Assembly (NCBI GenBank): GCA_900539095.1
Contig: UQAR01000018.1
Coordinates: 1-31,244 of the forward strand
Reading direction: 5' to 3'
DNA length: 31,244 nt
Source of the DNA: an uncultured Ruminococcus sp.
Lineage (GTDB): Bacteria > Bacillota > Clostridia > Oscillospirales > Ruminococcaceae
Position 1 is the stretch's first letter; every line of letters starts with the position of its first letter. Made by a program: the position numbers and the translations under genes. The notes under the pieces are model-generated. The model searched no databases and was not told the DNA's origin. It worked only from the letters and a program-made list of their open reading frames with translations. Positions 23,197 through 31,199 of this stretch are shown here, piece by piece.

Positions 23197-23484
23197 ATGG
23201 TAAACGTGAACGTAACGGGCGGCGAGATGTCGCAGGCGGAGATAAATTCTTATATCGACAGGGCACAGAAACTTTATCCTGAAAAGACTATCGAGGCGAT
23301 AGACCTTAAAATAGACGGCGACTTTGTTGACGTTGATTATCACTTCGCAGATGTTCCTTTTCAGAGGATAAGAAGGATAACAGGCTATCTTGTGGGAACG
23401 CTTGACAGATTCAATGACGCAAAGAGAGCGGAAGTTCGTGACAGAGTAAAGCATGGTCTTACAAGTCAGAGCACAGCAAACTAA
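23197..23484 (+). CDS. Small NrdD-like protein
   Basis: A 95-residue protein. Residues 1-60 (VNVTGGEMSQAEINSYIDRA, AIDLKIDGDFVDVDYHF) carry a short alpha/beta fold. The C-terminal block RRITGYLVGTLDRFNDAKRA then VRDRVKHG resembles the C-terminal segment of anaerobic ribonucleotide reductases (NrdD), and small proteins of this kind are annotated as such in Clostridia. It lacks the NrdD catalytic domain and the zinc cysteines, so it is not a reductase by itself. A regulatory or accessory role is a guess. The ATG at 23197 follows GGAGGT by nine bases. Confidence 0.72.
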   Translation: MVNVNVTGGEMSQAEINSYIDRAQKLYPEKTIEAIDLKIDGDFVDVDYHFADVPFQRIRRITGYLVGTLDRFNDAKRAEVRDRVKHGLTSQSTAN

Positions 23485-23496
23485 TAAAAATCAAAT

Positions 23497-23538
23497 ACGG
23501 CATATGTCACCGAAAAAGTGGCATATGCCGTGTTTTTT
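23497..23538 (+). terminator. Terminator of the small NrdD-like gene
   Basis: ACGGCATATG-T-CAC (23497-23510) pairs with GTG-GCATATGCCGT (23518-23531), with one bulged T, followed by GTTTTTT. It may also serve the convergent zinc-ribbon gene. Confidence 0.9.
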
Positions 23539-23560
23539 ATGGAAGTGTATATGTGTTGCC

Positions 23561-24379
23561 TTAGATCTTGTTTCCGCAAACACTACAGAATTTTGCTCCG
23601 CTTTTCAGCTCTGAACCGCAGTGCGGACACTTTTCTACTGCAGACTGTTCAGCCGTGTCTGCTGGTTCAGCGACTTCTGTCTGCTGCGGTATCTCCTGTG
23701 ATATCTCAGGCTCTGTTACGCCCTGTGACATAACAGGCTCAGCATTGTCAGGCTTTCTAAACTGGGTTATGTCAGGCTGAACAAAGCTCTGCTCCTGAGG
23801 TGCAGCCATTGGTATGGGTGCAGGAGTGCTGTCAGGCGTCTTTGCTGCCACCGGTATCTCAACTGCAAAATCCTCGCCCATAAGTCTGCCTGCAATAACA
23901 AGTCCGCCTATGAAAAGCAGGAAAGCTGCAATGAACGGCAGAACATCGTCAGCAAGTGAAAGTGCTACCCTGAATTTGTCATTGTCATAGCCTCTTGTGA
24001 TAGCGTTTGAGAAGTGACCTTTTACCATAACATAGTATATCATTATGCCCTTTGTTATCATTACCACCAGTGGGAAAAGAATAAGAAAGCCTGCGAATGC
24101 ACCATCAAGCTTTTTCTTGCCCTTTGCCCTTGCAGACGTGAAAAATGCCACAAGGCTGAATATTACCAGTGCACAGCTTAGACCGTAAATGTTCACATAA
24201 GCGAAAATGTCAGGGGTGAACATAAAGTCTATCTTGTTTGTGAAAACGTTGTTGTAAACGAGCTTTCCCACAGGGTCAGCAAGAGCACCTGCTGCCGAGA
24301 GGATAAATGCGAAAAAACTCAGCAGGCACAGGGACATTCCTGCGTATGTAAGCTTCTTTGTGTAGATCTTTTTTGCCAT
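23561..24379 (-). CDS. Membrane protein with C-terminal zinc ribbon
   Basis: A 272-residue protein with four membrane segments (about 12-35, 60-82, 98-120, 145-165), a Pro/Gln/Glu/Thr-rich cytoplasmic linker (about 172-245) and a C-terminal zinc ribbon with two CxxC pairs (CPHCG and CSVCG). The function is unknown; such ribbons at the tail of membrane proteins are common in Clostridia. The ATG at 24379 follows AAAGGA by about nine bases; the upstream ATG at 24397 has none. Its promoter (24458-24486) overlaps the terminator of the upstream yfhO-like gene. Confidence 0.8.
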   Translation of the reverse strand: MAKKIYTKKLTYAGMSLCLLSFFAFILSAAGALADPVGKLVYNNVFTNKIDFMFTPDIFAYVNIYGLSCALVIFSLVAFFTSARAKGKKKLDGAFAGFLILFPLVVMITKGIMIYYVMVKGHFSNAITRGYDNDKFRVALSLADDVLPFIAAFLLFIGGLVIAGRLMGEDFAVEIPVAAKTPDSTPAPIPMAAPQEQSFVQPDITQFRKPDNAEPVMSQGVTEPEISQEIPQQTEVAEPADTAEQSAVEKCPHCGSELKSGAKFCSVCGNKI

Positions 24380-24422
24380 TTTGATTAGTCCTTTCATTTG
24401 TGAAGTCTTTATCTGCTGTCCG

Positions 24423-24456
24423 AAAAAATAGGGGCGGATATAATTTCCGTCCCTAT
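24423..24456 (-). terminator. Terminator of the glycosylation operon
   Basis: On the minus strand ATAGGGACGGA (24456-24446) pairs with TCCGCCCCTAT (24438-24428), one mismatch, followed by TTTTT. It lies 56 bases past the yfhO-like stop and directly next to the -10 of the next gene. Confidence 0.85.
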
Positions 24457-24457
24457 T

Positions 24458-24486
24458 ATAATACTATTTTACAAAAGTCTTGTCAA
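24458..24486 (-). promoter_or_regulatory. SigA promoter of the zinc-ribbon gene
   Basis: Minus strand TTGACA (24486-24481), 17-base spacer, TATTAT (24463-24458). The start at about 24451 falls inside the terminator hairpin. Confidence 0.6.
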
Positions 24487-24511
24487 TAGATTTTTTTCGC
24501 AACTTTCGTCG

Positions 24512-27460
24512 CTATTTATCGTTTTTGCCGCTATCCTTGTCCTCGTCGAGAATATTTTTCATCATCTCGTTGATGTGCCTGAGTTTTTCGTCGTCATCAT
24601 CGTCAGGACGGTATATTCTGAGAGGCTCGTCCGTTGTATCATTTGTGTCATTTATCACAGGCGTTGTGGCTTTCTCACTGCTCTCAGCCGTAAAGTTAGC
24701 TTTTGCAAGCACCTTTTTCATGACTTTTCCACGCTTGTATTCAAACAGGAATATGAGCACCAGCAAAACAACGCCAAAGCCTGTTATAATAAGCGATACA
24801 TTCCAGTAGTCAGGTGAGAACTTCATCGTTATCTTGTTTTCGCCCTGCTCAAGTGGGATCGTGATAAGGCTGTCAAGTGACTTTTCAGCCGTCACCTTTT
24901 TGCCGTTCACTGTGATAGTCCAGCCATTTTCATACGGTATCGTTGTGAACAGTACCGAGCCGCTGTTTTCAGCATTCACAGTGCCCTCAAGATAAGTGTC
25001 GTCAAAGCTTGTGACATCAAGCACGTTTTTCTGCATATCCGCACAGGTCTGTGCAAAGCTGTCATAATCAAAGGTGTAGAAAAGCTGATCTTTCCAGTAT
25101 GCCTCGTTGTCGTCGTTCGCTACCGTTATGCGTATCCTCAGTTCCTGACCCTCATAGAATTTGCCAAGATTGAGTATAGAATAATTGTCGCCCACAAAGA
25201 ACTGACCTGCATATTCCATAGGCTCAGAGCCGTCGATATAATCGTCCTCGTCCTGTATCCATACGTTGCAGGAACGCTCATATTTGGTAGGAAGATACAT
25301 GTAAAGGTATGAATCCTTGTCCATTTTCACAACATAGTCAACGTGACATTCTGCATTTGAAGTGTCAGTAGGGAAATATTTCGTGTGACCGTCAGTGAGC
25401 TGAGATGTAGAAACGTTCTCCATTTCACTGTTTATAACAGGTATCTTTGTGAAATATTCCTTTGTTGTGCCAGCAAGAGCATTGAATATCATGTTCTGAT
25501 TTTCAAAAGGATTGTCCTCGGAAAGCTTTACGTCCTCAATGCTCGTTGAAGATACCATGCCAAGACCGAGAGCGTTAGGGTTGTTGTAGAATTTATACGT
25601 TGCGTCGCCCTCAGTGTATTCCGTGGTGAGCTTGTATTCCTCAGGGACTTTCACTCTTGTGCCCACAAAAGAAGTGTTGCCCGTTTTGTCCATAAGATAT
25701 TTTATGTCAAACAAAGCGTCCGTCATGAACGTTGTGCCGTCATATTTTGTGTAGTGACCGCCGTAAGCATAGCCAAGCTTGTGGAGCATCATAAGTGCAG
25801 GTGCGTTCATTGTTGAGCTGGAGTGTGAAATGCCCTTGTAGCCTGTTCCGATAGGGTCGTTTACAGTTCTGTGGAAAGTCGCTTCCATGCGGTAAAAGAG
25901 CGACGGGTCATATTCTTTCATCATTGATACAGCGTTTCTTGTCTGCGTCATGTAAGGCTCATAGGAAGTGTACTTGCTGTATGCAACGTCAGTGTCTATC
26001 TTGTCGATAGTGTCTGCACTGTTTGCAAAAAGCTCCACCGAAAGAACACCCACCATTACAATGCAAACTGCCTTTGACTTTGGATATTTCTTGATAAGAT
26101 AGAAAAGTGCAAAATATGCCGCCAGTGCTATCATTGATACCCATATGCCCTGTATCACATTTGTGGTGTCGCCTGTTTCACTTGTCTTGGTTTCAAAAAG
26201 CTGGAAGTGGGCGTAATTCTCTCGCTCGCACCAGAATAGGAATACCATAAGTCCGAAGAAAATTCCGCCGATATTCTTTGCCGTAACGCCCTCAAGGTTC
26301 TCAAACGCCCTGAACGCCATTACTATCATAAGGAACGAGAATATGAAAGAATATCTGTAAGGCAGCCAGTTCGGCACTTGGAAACCGTGCATCGCCATGT
26401 CCGCAGGCTTTATATACATTAGTATAACAAGCAGGAAAGTGAGCAGACCTGTGGAGGTCTTTTCTTTCATTGTTATCCTGTCATTCATGAAGAACAGCGG
26501 GACAAGTATCAATACAGCCGTTCCGCAGTATATCATAGGCATACCCTCAGGGTAAACAGTGTCATATGACATTGGGAAAAGCTTTGTTATGAACGTGAGA
26601 AAATCAAACTGTGTTGCAAGAGAAAAATCAGGGTCAGTGAATTCAAACTTGCCCAGTTTCAGCGAGTTGTAAACCGGTATAAGAACGAACGCCGCACACA
26701 TAAGTGCCACCAGCGTGCCCATACCAAAAGCCACGCAGCGTGAGAAGAACTTCTTCGGCAGTATCCTGCCCTCTCTTGAAAGACAGTACCAGCAGAAATA
26801 GAAGAACGTGAAAATTCCCACCATGTAGCCGATATAGAAATGTGCAATGAACATAAGAGCAAGGGGCAGGATATAAGGCACGAGCTTGCCCTCGTCGACG
26901 AGCCTGTGAACGCCCCAGCATATGAGCGGCAGATATATAAGTCCGTCAAGCCACATAGGATCCATAAGCTGTACCACCATGTATGACATAAGTGCATACA
27001 TGGTCGGAAAGACCACAAGGGAAATAGTCTTAGGCTTTTGCGGTGATATCTTTTTCAGGAAGAACATGAACGTTACCGCCGCCGTTCCTATCTTTGCAAG
27101 CTGTAAAATAAGGATAGAGGTCGCCATCATCGTTCTCGGCAGCAGCACAAGTATCAGCATAAAAGGGCTTGCAAGATAATATGCAAACACACCGAACATT
27201 TCTCCGCTGAGGTTTCGTGACCAGTTGTATATAAAACTGCCGTTGCCGTGGAAAGCGTCACGGAACTGCTCGTAATAGTAAACATACTGTCCGTTTAGGT
27301 CAAGCACAAGCACCGAGCTGTCGCCGATAGGGTGTATCTTGAAAAATGCGTAGGCTGAAAACATTATCGCCACAGGCAGAAAGAATACAAGAAAATACAG
27401 CCGCTTGTCATAGCTCCATTTTTTTATGAATGAAAGGGGAGAGCTCTTAGTCTTTTCCAT
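24512..27460 (-). CDS. yfhO: YfhO-family membrane protein (surface glycosylation)
   Basis: A 982-residue protein with about twelve membrane segments in residues 20-480, a large extracellular domain (about 490-880), one more membrane segment (about 885-910) and an acidic cytoplasmic tail. The N-terminal block HPIGDSSVLVLDLNGQYVYY is the YfhO family mark. In Bacillus and Staphylococcus YfhO works with the glycosyltransferase CsbB to put GlcNAc on teichoic acids, YfhO acting on the outer face. Here it directly follows a CsbB-type gene with a 14-base overlap, which supports the same pairing. The sugar and acceptor are not shown. The ATG follows GAGGAG within the upstream gene. Confidence 0.92.
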   Translation of the reverse strand: MEKTKSSPLSFIKKWSYDKRLYFLVFFLPVAIMFSAYAFFKIHPIGDSSVLVLDLNGQYVYYYEQFRDAFHGNGSFIYNWSRNLSGEMFGVFAYYLASPFMLILVLLPRTMMATSILILQLAKIGTAAVTFMFFLKKISPQKPKTISLVVFPTMYALMSYMVVQLMDPMWLDGLIYLPLICWGVHRLVDEGKLVPYILPLALMFIAHFYIGYMVGIFTFFYFCWYCLSREGRILPKKFFSRCVAFGMGTLVALMCAAFVLIPVYNSLKLGKFEFTDPDFSLATQFDFLTFITKLFPMSYDTVYPEGMPMIYCGTAVLILVPLFFMNDRITMKEKTSTGLLTFLLVILMYIKPADMAMHGFQVPNWLPYRYSFIFSFLMIVMAFRAFENLEGVTAKNIGGIFFGLMVFLFWCERENYAHFQLFETKTSETGDTTNVIQGIWVSMIALAAYFALFYLIKKYPKSKAVCIVMVGVLSVELFANSADTIDKIDTDVAYSKYTSYEPYMTQTRNAVSMMKEYDPSLFYRMEATFHRTVNDPIGTGYKGISHSSSTMNAPALMMLHKLGYAYGGHYTKYDGTTFMTDALFDIKYLMDKTGNTSFVGTRVKVPEEYKLTTEYTEGDATYKFYNNPNALGLGMVSSTSIEDVKLSEDNPFENQNMIFNALAGTTKEYFTKIPVINSEMENVSTSQLTDGHTKYFPTDTSNAECHVDYVVKMDKDSYLYMYLPTKYERSCNVWIQDEDDYIDGSEPMEYAGQFFVGDNYSILNLGKFYEGQELRIRITVANDDNEAYWKDQLFYTFDYDSFAQTCADMQKNVLDVTSFDDTYLEGTVNAENSGSVLFTTIPYENGWTITVNGKKVTAEKSLDSLITIPLEQGENKITMKFSPDYWNVSLIITGFGVVLLVLIFLFEYKRGKVMKKVLAKANFTAESSEKATTPVINDTNDTTDEPLRIYRPDDDDDEKLRHINEMMKNILDEDKDSGKNDK

Positions 27461-28394
27461 TCTTTTTCTCCTCGTCGTCTTTTCTTATGATATCACGGAT
27501 TATGTACCTAGGTCGCTGCTTTATCTCCTCGTATATCTTTGAGAGATAAAAGCCTATTATTCCAAGACTGAACATTATAATGCTCGAAGTGAGCAGCTGC
27601 AAGATTATGACCGTTGAAAATCCTACCGCCGACGCACCGATAAGCTTTTTGATAAGGGTGTGAAGTCCCAGTACGACAGAGAAAATAAACGTTATAACAC
27701 CGCATACCGTTACCGCCTGCAATGGTGCGGAGGTGAATGACGTTATGCTGTTTATTGCGAACTTGAAAAGCCCCTTCACAGACCACTTTGACTCGCCCAC
27801 CTCTCTGTCTGCAACATCAAAGTAAACACGCTCAGTCTTGTAGCCTACCCAGCTTGACATCGCTCTGAAAAACGTGAGCCTCTCAGGCATTGCGTTAAGG
27901 GAATCCACAACAGCTCTGTCAAGAAGTTTGAAGTCAGAGGCAGCCTCCATGTCAAGTCCGCTGGACTTGTTTATCATCTTGTAAAACCACAGTGAAAAGA
28001 ACTTGTATACAGGGTTTTCCTTTCCACGGGAATTTTTTCTGCCCTCAACAATGTCAACATCATTGTTTTTCCATATGTTGTACATTTCGATTATAACATC
28101 AGGCGGGAACTGCAAGTCGCAGTCCAACAGTACGCAGGCATCGCCTCTCGCCGTTTCAAGACCTGCAAAGATCGCACTTTCCTTGCCGAAGTTTCTTGAA
28201 AAGTTCACGCCCACAATGTGTTCGTCATTGCGTGCGAGGTTTGAGATTATCTCCCACGTCTTGTCCTTTGAGCCGTCGTTTACAAAAACAAGCTCATAGT
28301 CTATACCGTTCTCGCTGAGGAGCTTTGACACAACAGAGGCACATCTTGCCACGTTGCCCTCCTCGTTATAGCTTGGTATTATAATAGATATCAT
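27447..28394 (-). CDS. CsbB/GtrB-type family 2 glycosyltransferase
   Basis: A 315-residue membrane-bound transferase that moves a sugar to undecaprenyl phosphate. The cytoplasmic catalytic part (1-225) shows IIIPSYNEEGNV, FVNDGSKDKTW, NFGKESAIFAGL and the metal-binding DCDLQFPP; AASDFKLLDRAV and GESKWSVKGLFKFA follow. Two C-terminal membrane segments lie at about 230-290, and the end is basic and acidic. This is the architecture of CsbB, GtrB and DPM1-like enzymes. It overlaps yfhO by 14 bases. I do not see a GtrA/GtcA flippase; the 194-residue membrane protein in front might play that part, which is a guess. Confidence 0.92.
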   Translation of the reverse strand: MISIIIPSYNEEGNVARCASVVSKLLSENGIDYELVFVNDGSKDKTWEIISNLARNDEHIVGVNFSRNFGKESAIFAGLETARGDACVLLDCDLQFPPDVIIEMYNIWKNNDVDIVEGRKNSRGKENPVYKFFSLWFYKMINKSSGLDMEAASDFKLLDRAVVDSLNAMPERLTFFRAMSSWVGYKTERVYFDVADREVGESKWSVKGLFKFAINSITSFTSAPLQAVTVCGVITFIFSVVLGLHTLIKKLIGASAVGFSTVIILQLLTSSIIMFSLGIIGFYLSKIYEEIKQRPRYIIRDIIRKDDEEKKNGKD

Positions 28395-28482
28395 TTCCTG
28401 TTCTCCTATCCTTTGCTGCTATTGGTTTCTTTATAACATAAAACAGAACGCCATTTGTGAACATGACGTCCTTGGTGCTGTC

Positions 28483-29067
28483 CTATTTGTTTTCTCTTTC
28501 ACGGCGTTTTTCATAGTCTGTTCTCAGCTTGTTGAAGTTGTAAAGCATGATAAGCAGGAAAATATACACCAGTATCTTTGCTATCGCCGCAATAACGCCC
28601 GTAAGGGTTGTAACAAACTCTATTGGTATGAGCCTGTTGAGCAGGTCGCCGCCAAAGTAAATAAGCGTCATAAGAGCAAGCTTGTTAAAGCTGCCCTGAA
28701 GTCTTACAATGTTTGAAACGTCCTCCACAAGTTCTCTGTGACTGTCCAAAGCCACAAGGAACATTCTCATAAGATTGAGGGACATATATACAGTCGCCGC
28801 CGAAAGTAAAATGCTTATAACGTTCACAGCCATTGCCGCAGGTGCAAGGAGTTTTAAAAGCAGCTGACAAACCACCGCTAGACCGCACATAGCGGAAGAA
28901 GTGTAAGCAGGCTTTTTTAGATATGCAAAAGCCTCAGTGCGTTCAGCCGCCTCAGCCGTTCCCACTGCGAAAAATAAAAATCCTGCAAGTTTTATTACAT
29001 AATTTGAAGTCCAGCCTGCGTTGAGCATGAAAAGCATGAAAAACGAGCCGACCATAAAGAAATTCAT
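28483..29067 (-). CDS. Membrane protein of unknown function, first gene of glycosylation operon
   Basis: A 194-residue protein with five membrane segments (about 3-18, 22-38, 55-75, 80-102, 150-180) and a charged, basic C-terminal tail (TDYEKRRERENK). I do not recognise the family; the sequence does not look like GtrA/GtcA flippases. It is transcribed first from the promoter at 29104-29132, 88 bases ahead of the CsbB-type gene. AAAGGG lies about 11 bases before the ATG. A role with CsbB/YfhO is inferred from position only. Confidence 0.78.
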   Translation of the reverse strand: MNFFMVGSFFMLFMLNAGWTSNYVIKLAGFLFFAVGTAEAAERTEAFAYLKKPAYTSSAMCGLAVVCQLLLKLLAPAAMAVNVISILLSAATVYMSLNLMRMFLVALDSHRELVEDVSNIVRLQGSFNKLALMTLIYFGGDLLNRLIPIEFVTTLTGVIAAIAKILVYIFLLIMLYNFNKLRTDYEKRRERENK

Positions 29068-29103
29068 TGTTCAAGACCCTTTCGTAGCTGATTATACTCC
29101 CTT

Positions 29104-29132
29104 ATTATATCTCATTTACATACCCTTGTCAA
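29104..29132 (-). promoter_or_regulatory. Consensus SigA promoter of the glycosylation operon
   Basis: Minus strand TTGACA (29132-29127), 17-base spacer, TATAAT (29109-29104). The -35 lies inside the 3' end of the AraC-family gene. Confidence 0.88.
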
Positions 29133-29985
29133 CCGAAAACGCCTTGTTTTCACCTTTTGTACACAAAGCGGCAGCCCTGTATCCCTTAGGCGAAACGCCC
29201 TTTGTCTTATGGAATATCCTTGAAAAATAAAGGCTGTCACCATACCCCACCGACCTTGCAACAGCCGATACCGGCAGCTCAGTTTCTTCCAAAAGACGGC
29301 AGGCAGCGTTCACACGAAAATCGCTGAGATACTGAGCAGGGGATAGCCCCTCATATTCCATGAAAGCACGGTAGAGTGTGGCACGGCTCACTCCCACGAA
29401 ATCAGCGGCGTTCTCTACTCCTATGCCAAGGGTGTAGTTGTGGGCGATGTAGTTTTTCGCCTTTGTGACATATCCCTTTGCAGTGCCCCCCGAACGGCTC
29501 TGGCTGCCTGACCGCTCCATAAGTATGCCCAAAGTGATGTAAAGCTGACCAGTCATTTTCACAAGATCAGAGCTGCTGTTGCCGCTTAGACGGTAAATGC
29601 GTTCAAGACTGTCTTTAAGCTCGCTGCCGAAATCTGCTGAGATAACAGGACATTCCCTTGTAAAACCAGCACGGTCAAGGATAAATTCAGCGTCCGAGCC
29701 GTTGAATCCTGCCCAGTAGTATTCCCACGGGTCGTCCTTGTCGGCGGTGTAGGTTATCACCGTGTAGGGATAAATAAGGAATGTGTCCCCTGCACTGAGG
29801 TGATATTCCCCCTGAGGCGTCTTGTATATACCCTTGCCGCTTATGATATGGTGCAAAAGATAATGGTCACGGACTCCGCTGCCCCAGCTGTGCAGCCCCT
29901 GACATTTTTCATATCCCACGTTGTATACCGACAGAGAAAGTGCGTCCGTCTGGTCTGATTTAAAGGAATGACGGTCTGTATTCAT
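29116..29985 (-). CDS. AraC-family transcriptional regulator
   Basis: A 289-residue regulator with an N-terminal cupin-type sensing domain (about 15-140; HHIISGKGIYKTPQGEYHL, LIYPYTVITY, WEYYWAGFNG) and a C-terminal double helix-turn-helix (about 185-285; AADFVGVSRATLYRAF, then VARSVGYGDSLYFSRIFHK, GVSPKGYR). The cupin blocks are of the type seen in sugar-responsive regulators (MsmR/RafR-like). The ATG at 29985 follows GGAGGT by six bases; the longer frame to 30033 lacks a site. It is divergent from galE, with two direct repeats between. It may control galE and itself in response to a sugar; the ligand is unknown. Confidence 0.92.
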   Translation of the reverse strand: MNTDRHSFKSDQTDALSLSVYNVGYEKCQGLHSWGSGVRDHYLLHHIISGKGIYKTPQGEYHLSAGDTFLIYPYTVITYTADKDDPWEYYWAGFNGSDAEFILDRAGFTRECPVISADFGSELKDSLERIYRLSGNSSSDLVKMTGQLYITLGILMERSGSQSRSGGTAKGYVTKAKNYIAHNYTLGIGVENAADFVGVSRATLYRAFMEYEGLSPAQYLSDFRVNAACRLLEETELPVSAVARSVGYGDSLYFSRIFHKTKGVSPKGYRAAALCTKGENKAFSVDKGM

Positions 29986-30021
29986 GCTATGACCTCCTTG
30001 CAGTAAACTTTTTTCGTAGAT

Positions 30022-30050
30022 ATGATAGCACATTTTTTCGTGCTTTGCAA
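30022..30050 (-). promoter_or_regulatory. Promoter of the AraC-family gene
   Basis: Minus strand TTGCAA (30050-30045), 17-base spacer, TATCAT (30027-30022). The spacer contains the inverted arms AGCAC/GTGCT. Confidence 0.65.
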
Positions 30051-30077
30051 CAAAAATCCATGTATTTGAAACAAAAA
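30045..30077. repeat. Direct repeats 21 bp apart, likely AraC-type operator
   Basis: TTGCAACAAAAA (30045-30056) and TTGAAACAAAAA (30066-30077) match at 11 of 12 positions and start 21 bases apart, two helical turns, as in the araI half-sites. The second copy ends five bases before the galE -35; the first covers the -35 of the regulator's own promoter. Confidence 0.55.
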
Positions 30078-30082
30078 GGGTA

Positions 30083-30110
30083 TTGCAAAGCCGTGAAAAT
30101 ATGGTATAAT
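30083..30110 (+). promoter_or_regulatory. Promoter of galE
   Basis: TTGCAA (30083-30088), 16-base spacer, TATAAT (30105-30110). The weaker -35 fits an activated promoter. Confidence 0.75.
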
Positions 30111-30162
30111 GTAAATGTAGAAAGCCAATGGGCTAACACAAAAACATCAGGAGGTAATGAAT

Positions 30163-31173
30163 ATGGCAAAAATACTCGTTACAGGCGGAGCAGGATTTAT
30201 CGGCAGCCACACCTGCGTTGAGCTGCTTGAGGCAGGCTATGAAGTGGTCATAGTAGATAACTTTTCAAACTCAAAGCCTGAGGCTCTTAACAGAATAAAG
30301 AAGATAACAGGCAAGGATTTTGGATTCTATGAGGCAGACCTTCTTGACCTTGCGGCTGTGGAAAAGATCTTTGAGGAAAACAAGATCGACGCAGTTATAC
30401 ATTTCGCAGGTCTTAAAGCAGTTGGCGAATCCGTTCAGAAACCTGTTGAATATTATCACAACAACATAACAGGCACTCTCATGCTTATCAAGGCAATGAG
30501 AAAATACGGCTGCAAGAAGATAGTTTTCTCTTCTTCCGCAACAGTTTACGGCCCTGTGAACAAAGCTCCTTACACTGAGGATATGCCGACTTCTGCAACG
30601 AACCCTTACGGCTATACAAAGGTAATGATAGAGCAGATACTTAGAGATGTATATGTTTCCGACAACGATTGGTCAGTTTCACTGCTTAGATACTTCAATC
30701 CTATCGGTGCACACAAGAGCGGTCTTATAGGTGAAGACCCTAACGGTATCCCTAACAACCTGCTCCCATATATTTGTCAGGTAGCAGTAGGCAAGCTTGA
30801 AAAGCTTGGCGTGTTCGGTGATGATTACGATACCCCGGACGGAACAGGCGTAAGAGATTATATCCACGTTGTTGACCTTGCAAAGGGTCACCTTTGTGCA
30901 GTCAAGTATGTAATGGAAAACAAGGGCGTTGAGGCAGTAAACCTTGGAACAGGAAAAGGCTCAAGCGTTTTTGACGTTCTTCACAGCTTTGAAAAGGCTT
31001 GCGGAAAGGAACTCCCTTACGTTGTCAAGCCAAGACGTGCAGGCGACCTTGCAACTTGCTATGCTGATACCACAAAAGCAAAGAAGGTATTCGGCTGGGA
31101 GGCACAGTATGGCCTTGATGAAATGACAGCAGATAGCTGGAACTTCATTAAGAATAATCCTAATGGACTTTAA
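30163..31173 (+). CDS. galE: UDP-glucose 4-epimerase GalE
   Basis: A 336-residue cytoplasmic enzyme that interconverts UDP-glucose and UDP-galactose (and in some forms the N-acetyl sugars). The NAD-binding GGAGFIG is at 8-14, and the catalytic triad S124 (in FSSSATVYG), Y149 and K153 (NPYGYTK) is in the E. coli positions. Later family motifs FNPIGAH, GTGVRDYIHVVDLA, NLGTGKG and RRAGDLA are present. The ATG at 30163 is seven bases after AGGAGGT; an ATG at 30157 is too close. Length is normal. It could feed the CsbB/YfhO block with UDP-sugars. The AT-rich 26 bases after the stop hold a weak A/T inverted repeat and then the adapter. Confidence 0.98.
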   Translation: MAKILVTGGAGFIGSHTCVELLEAGYEVVIVDNFSNSKPEALNRIKKITGKDFGFYEADLLDLAAVEKIFEENKIDAVIHFAGLKAVGESVQKPVEYYHNNITGTLMLIKAMRKYGCKKIVFSSSATVYGPVNKAPYTEDMPTSATNPYGYTKVMIEQILRDVYVSDNDWSVSLLRYFNPIGAHKSGLIGEDPNGIPNNLLPYICQVAVGKLEKLGVFGDDYDTPDGTGVRDYIHVVDLAKGHLCAVKYVMENKGVEAVNLGTGKGSSVFDVLHSFEKACGKELPYVVKPRRAGDLATCYADTTKAKKVFGWEAQYGLDEMTADSWNFIKNNPNGL

Positions 31174-31199
31174 GACGGAATATATTTAAAATATATTGT

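Noticed and set aside
31174..31199. Terminator of galE
   Set aside because: Only a weak A/T inverted repeat before the adapter; sequence too short to judge.
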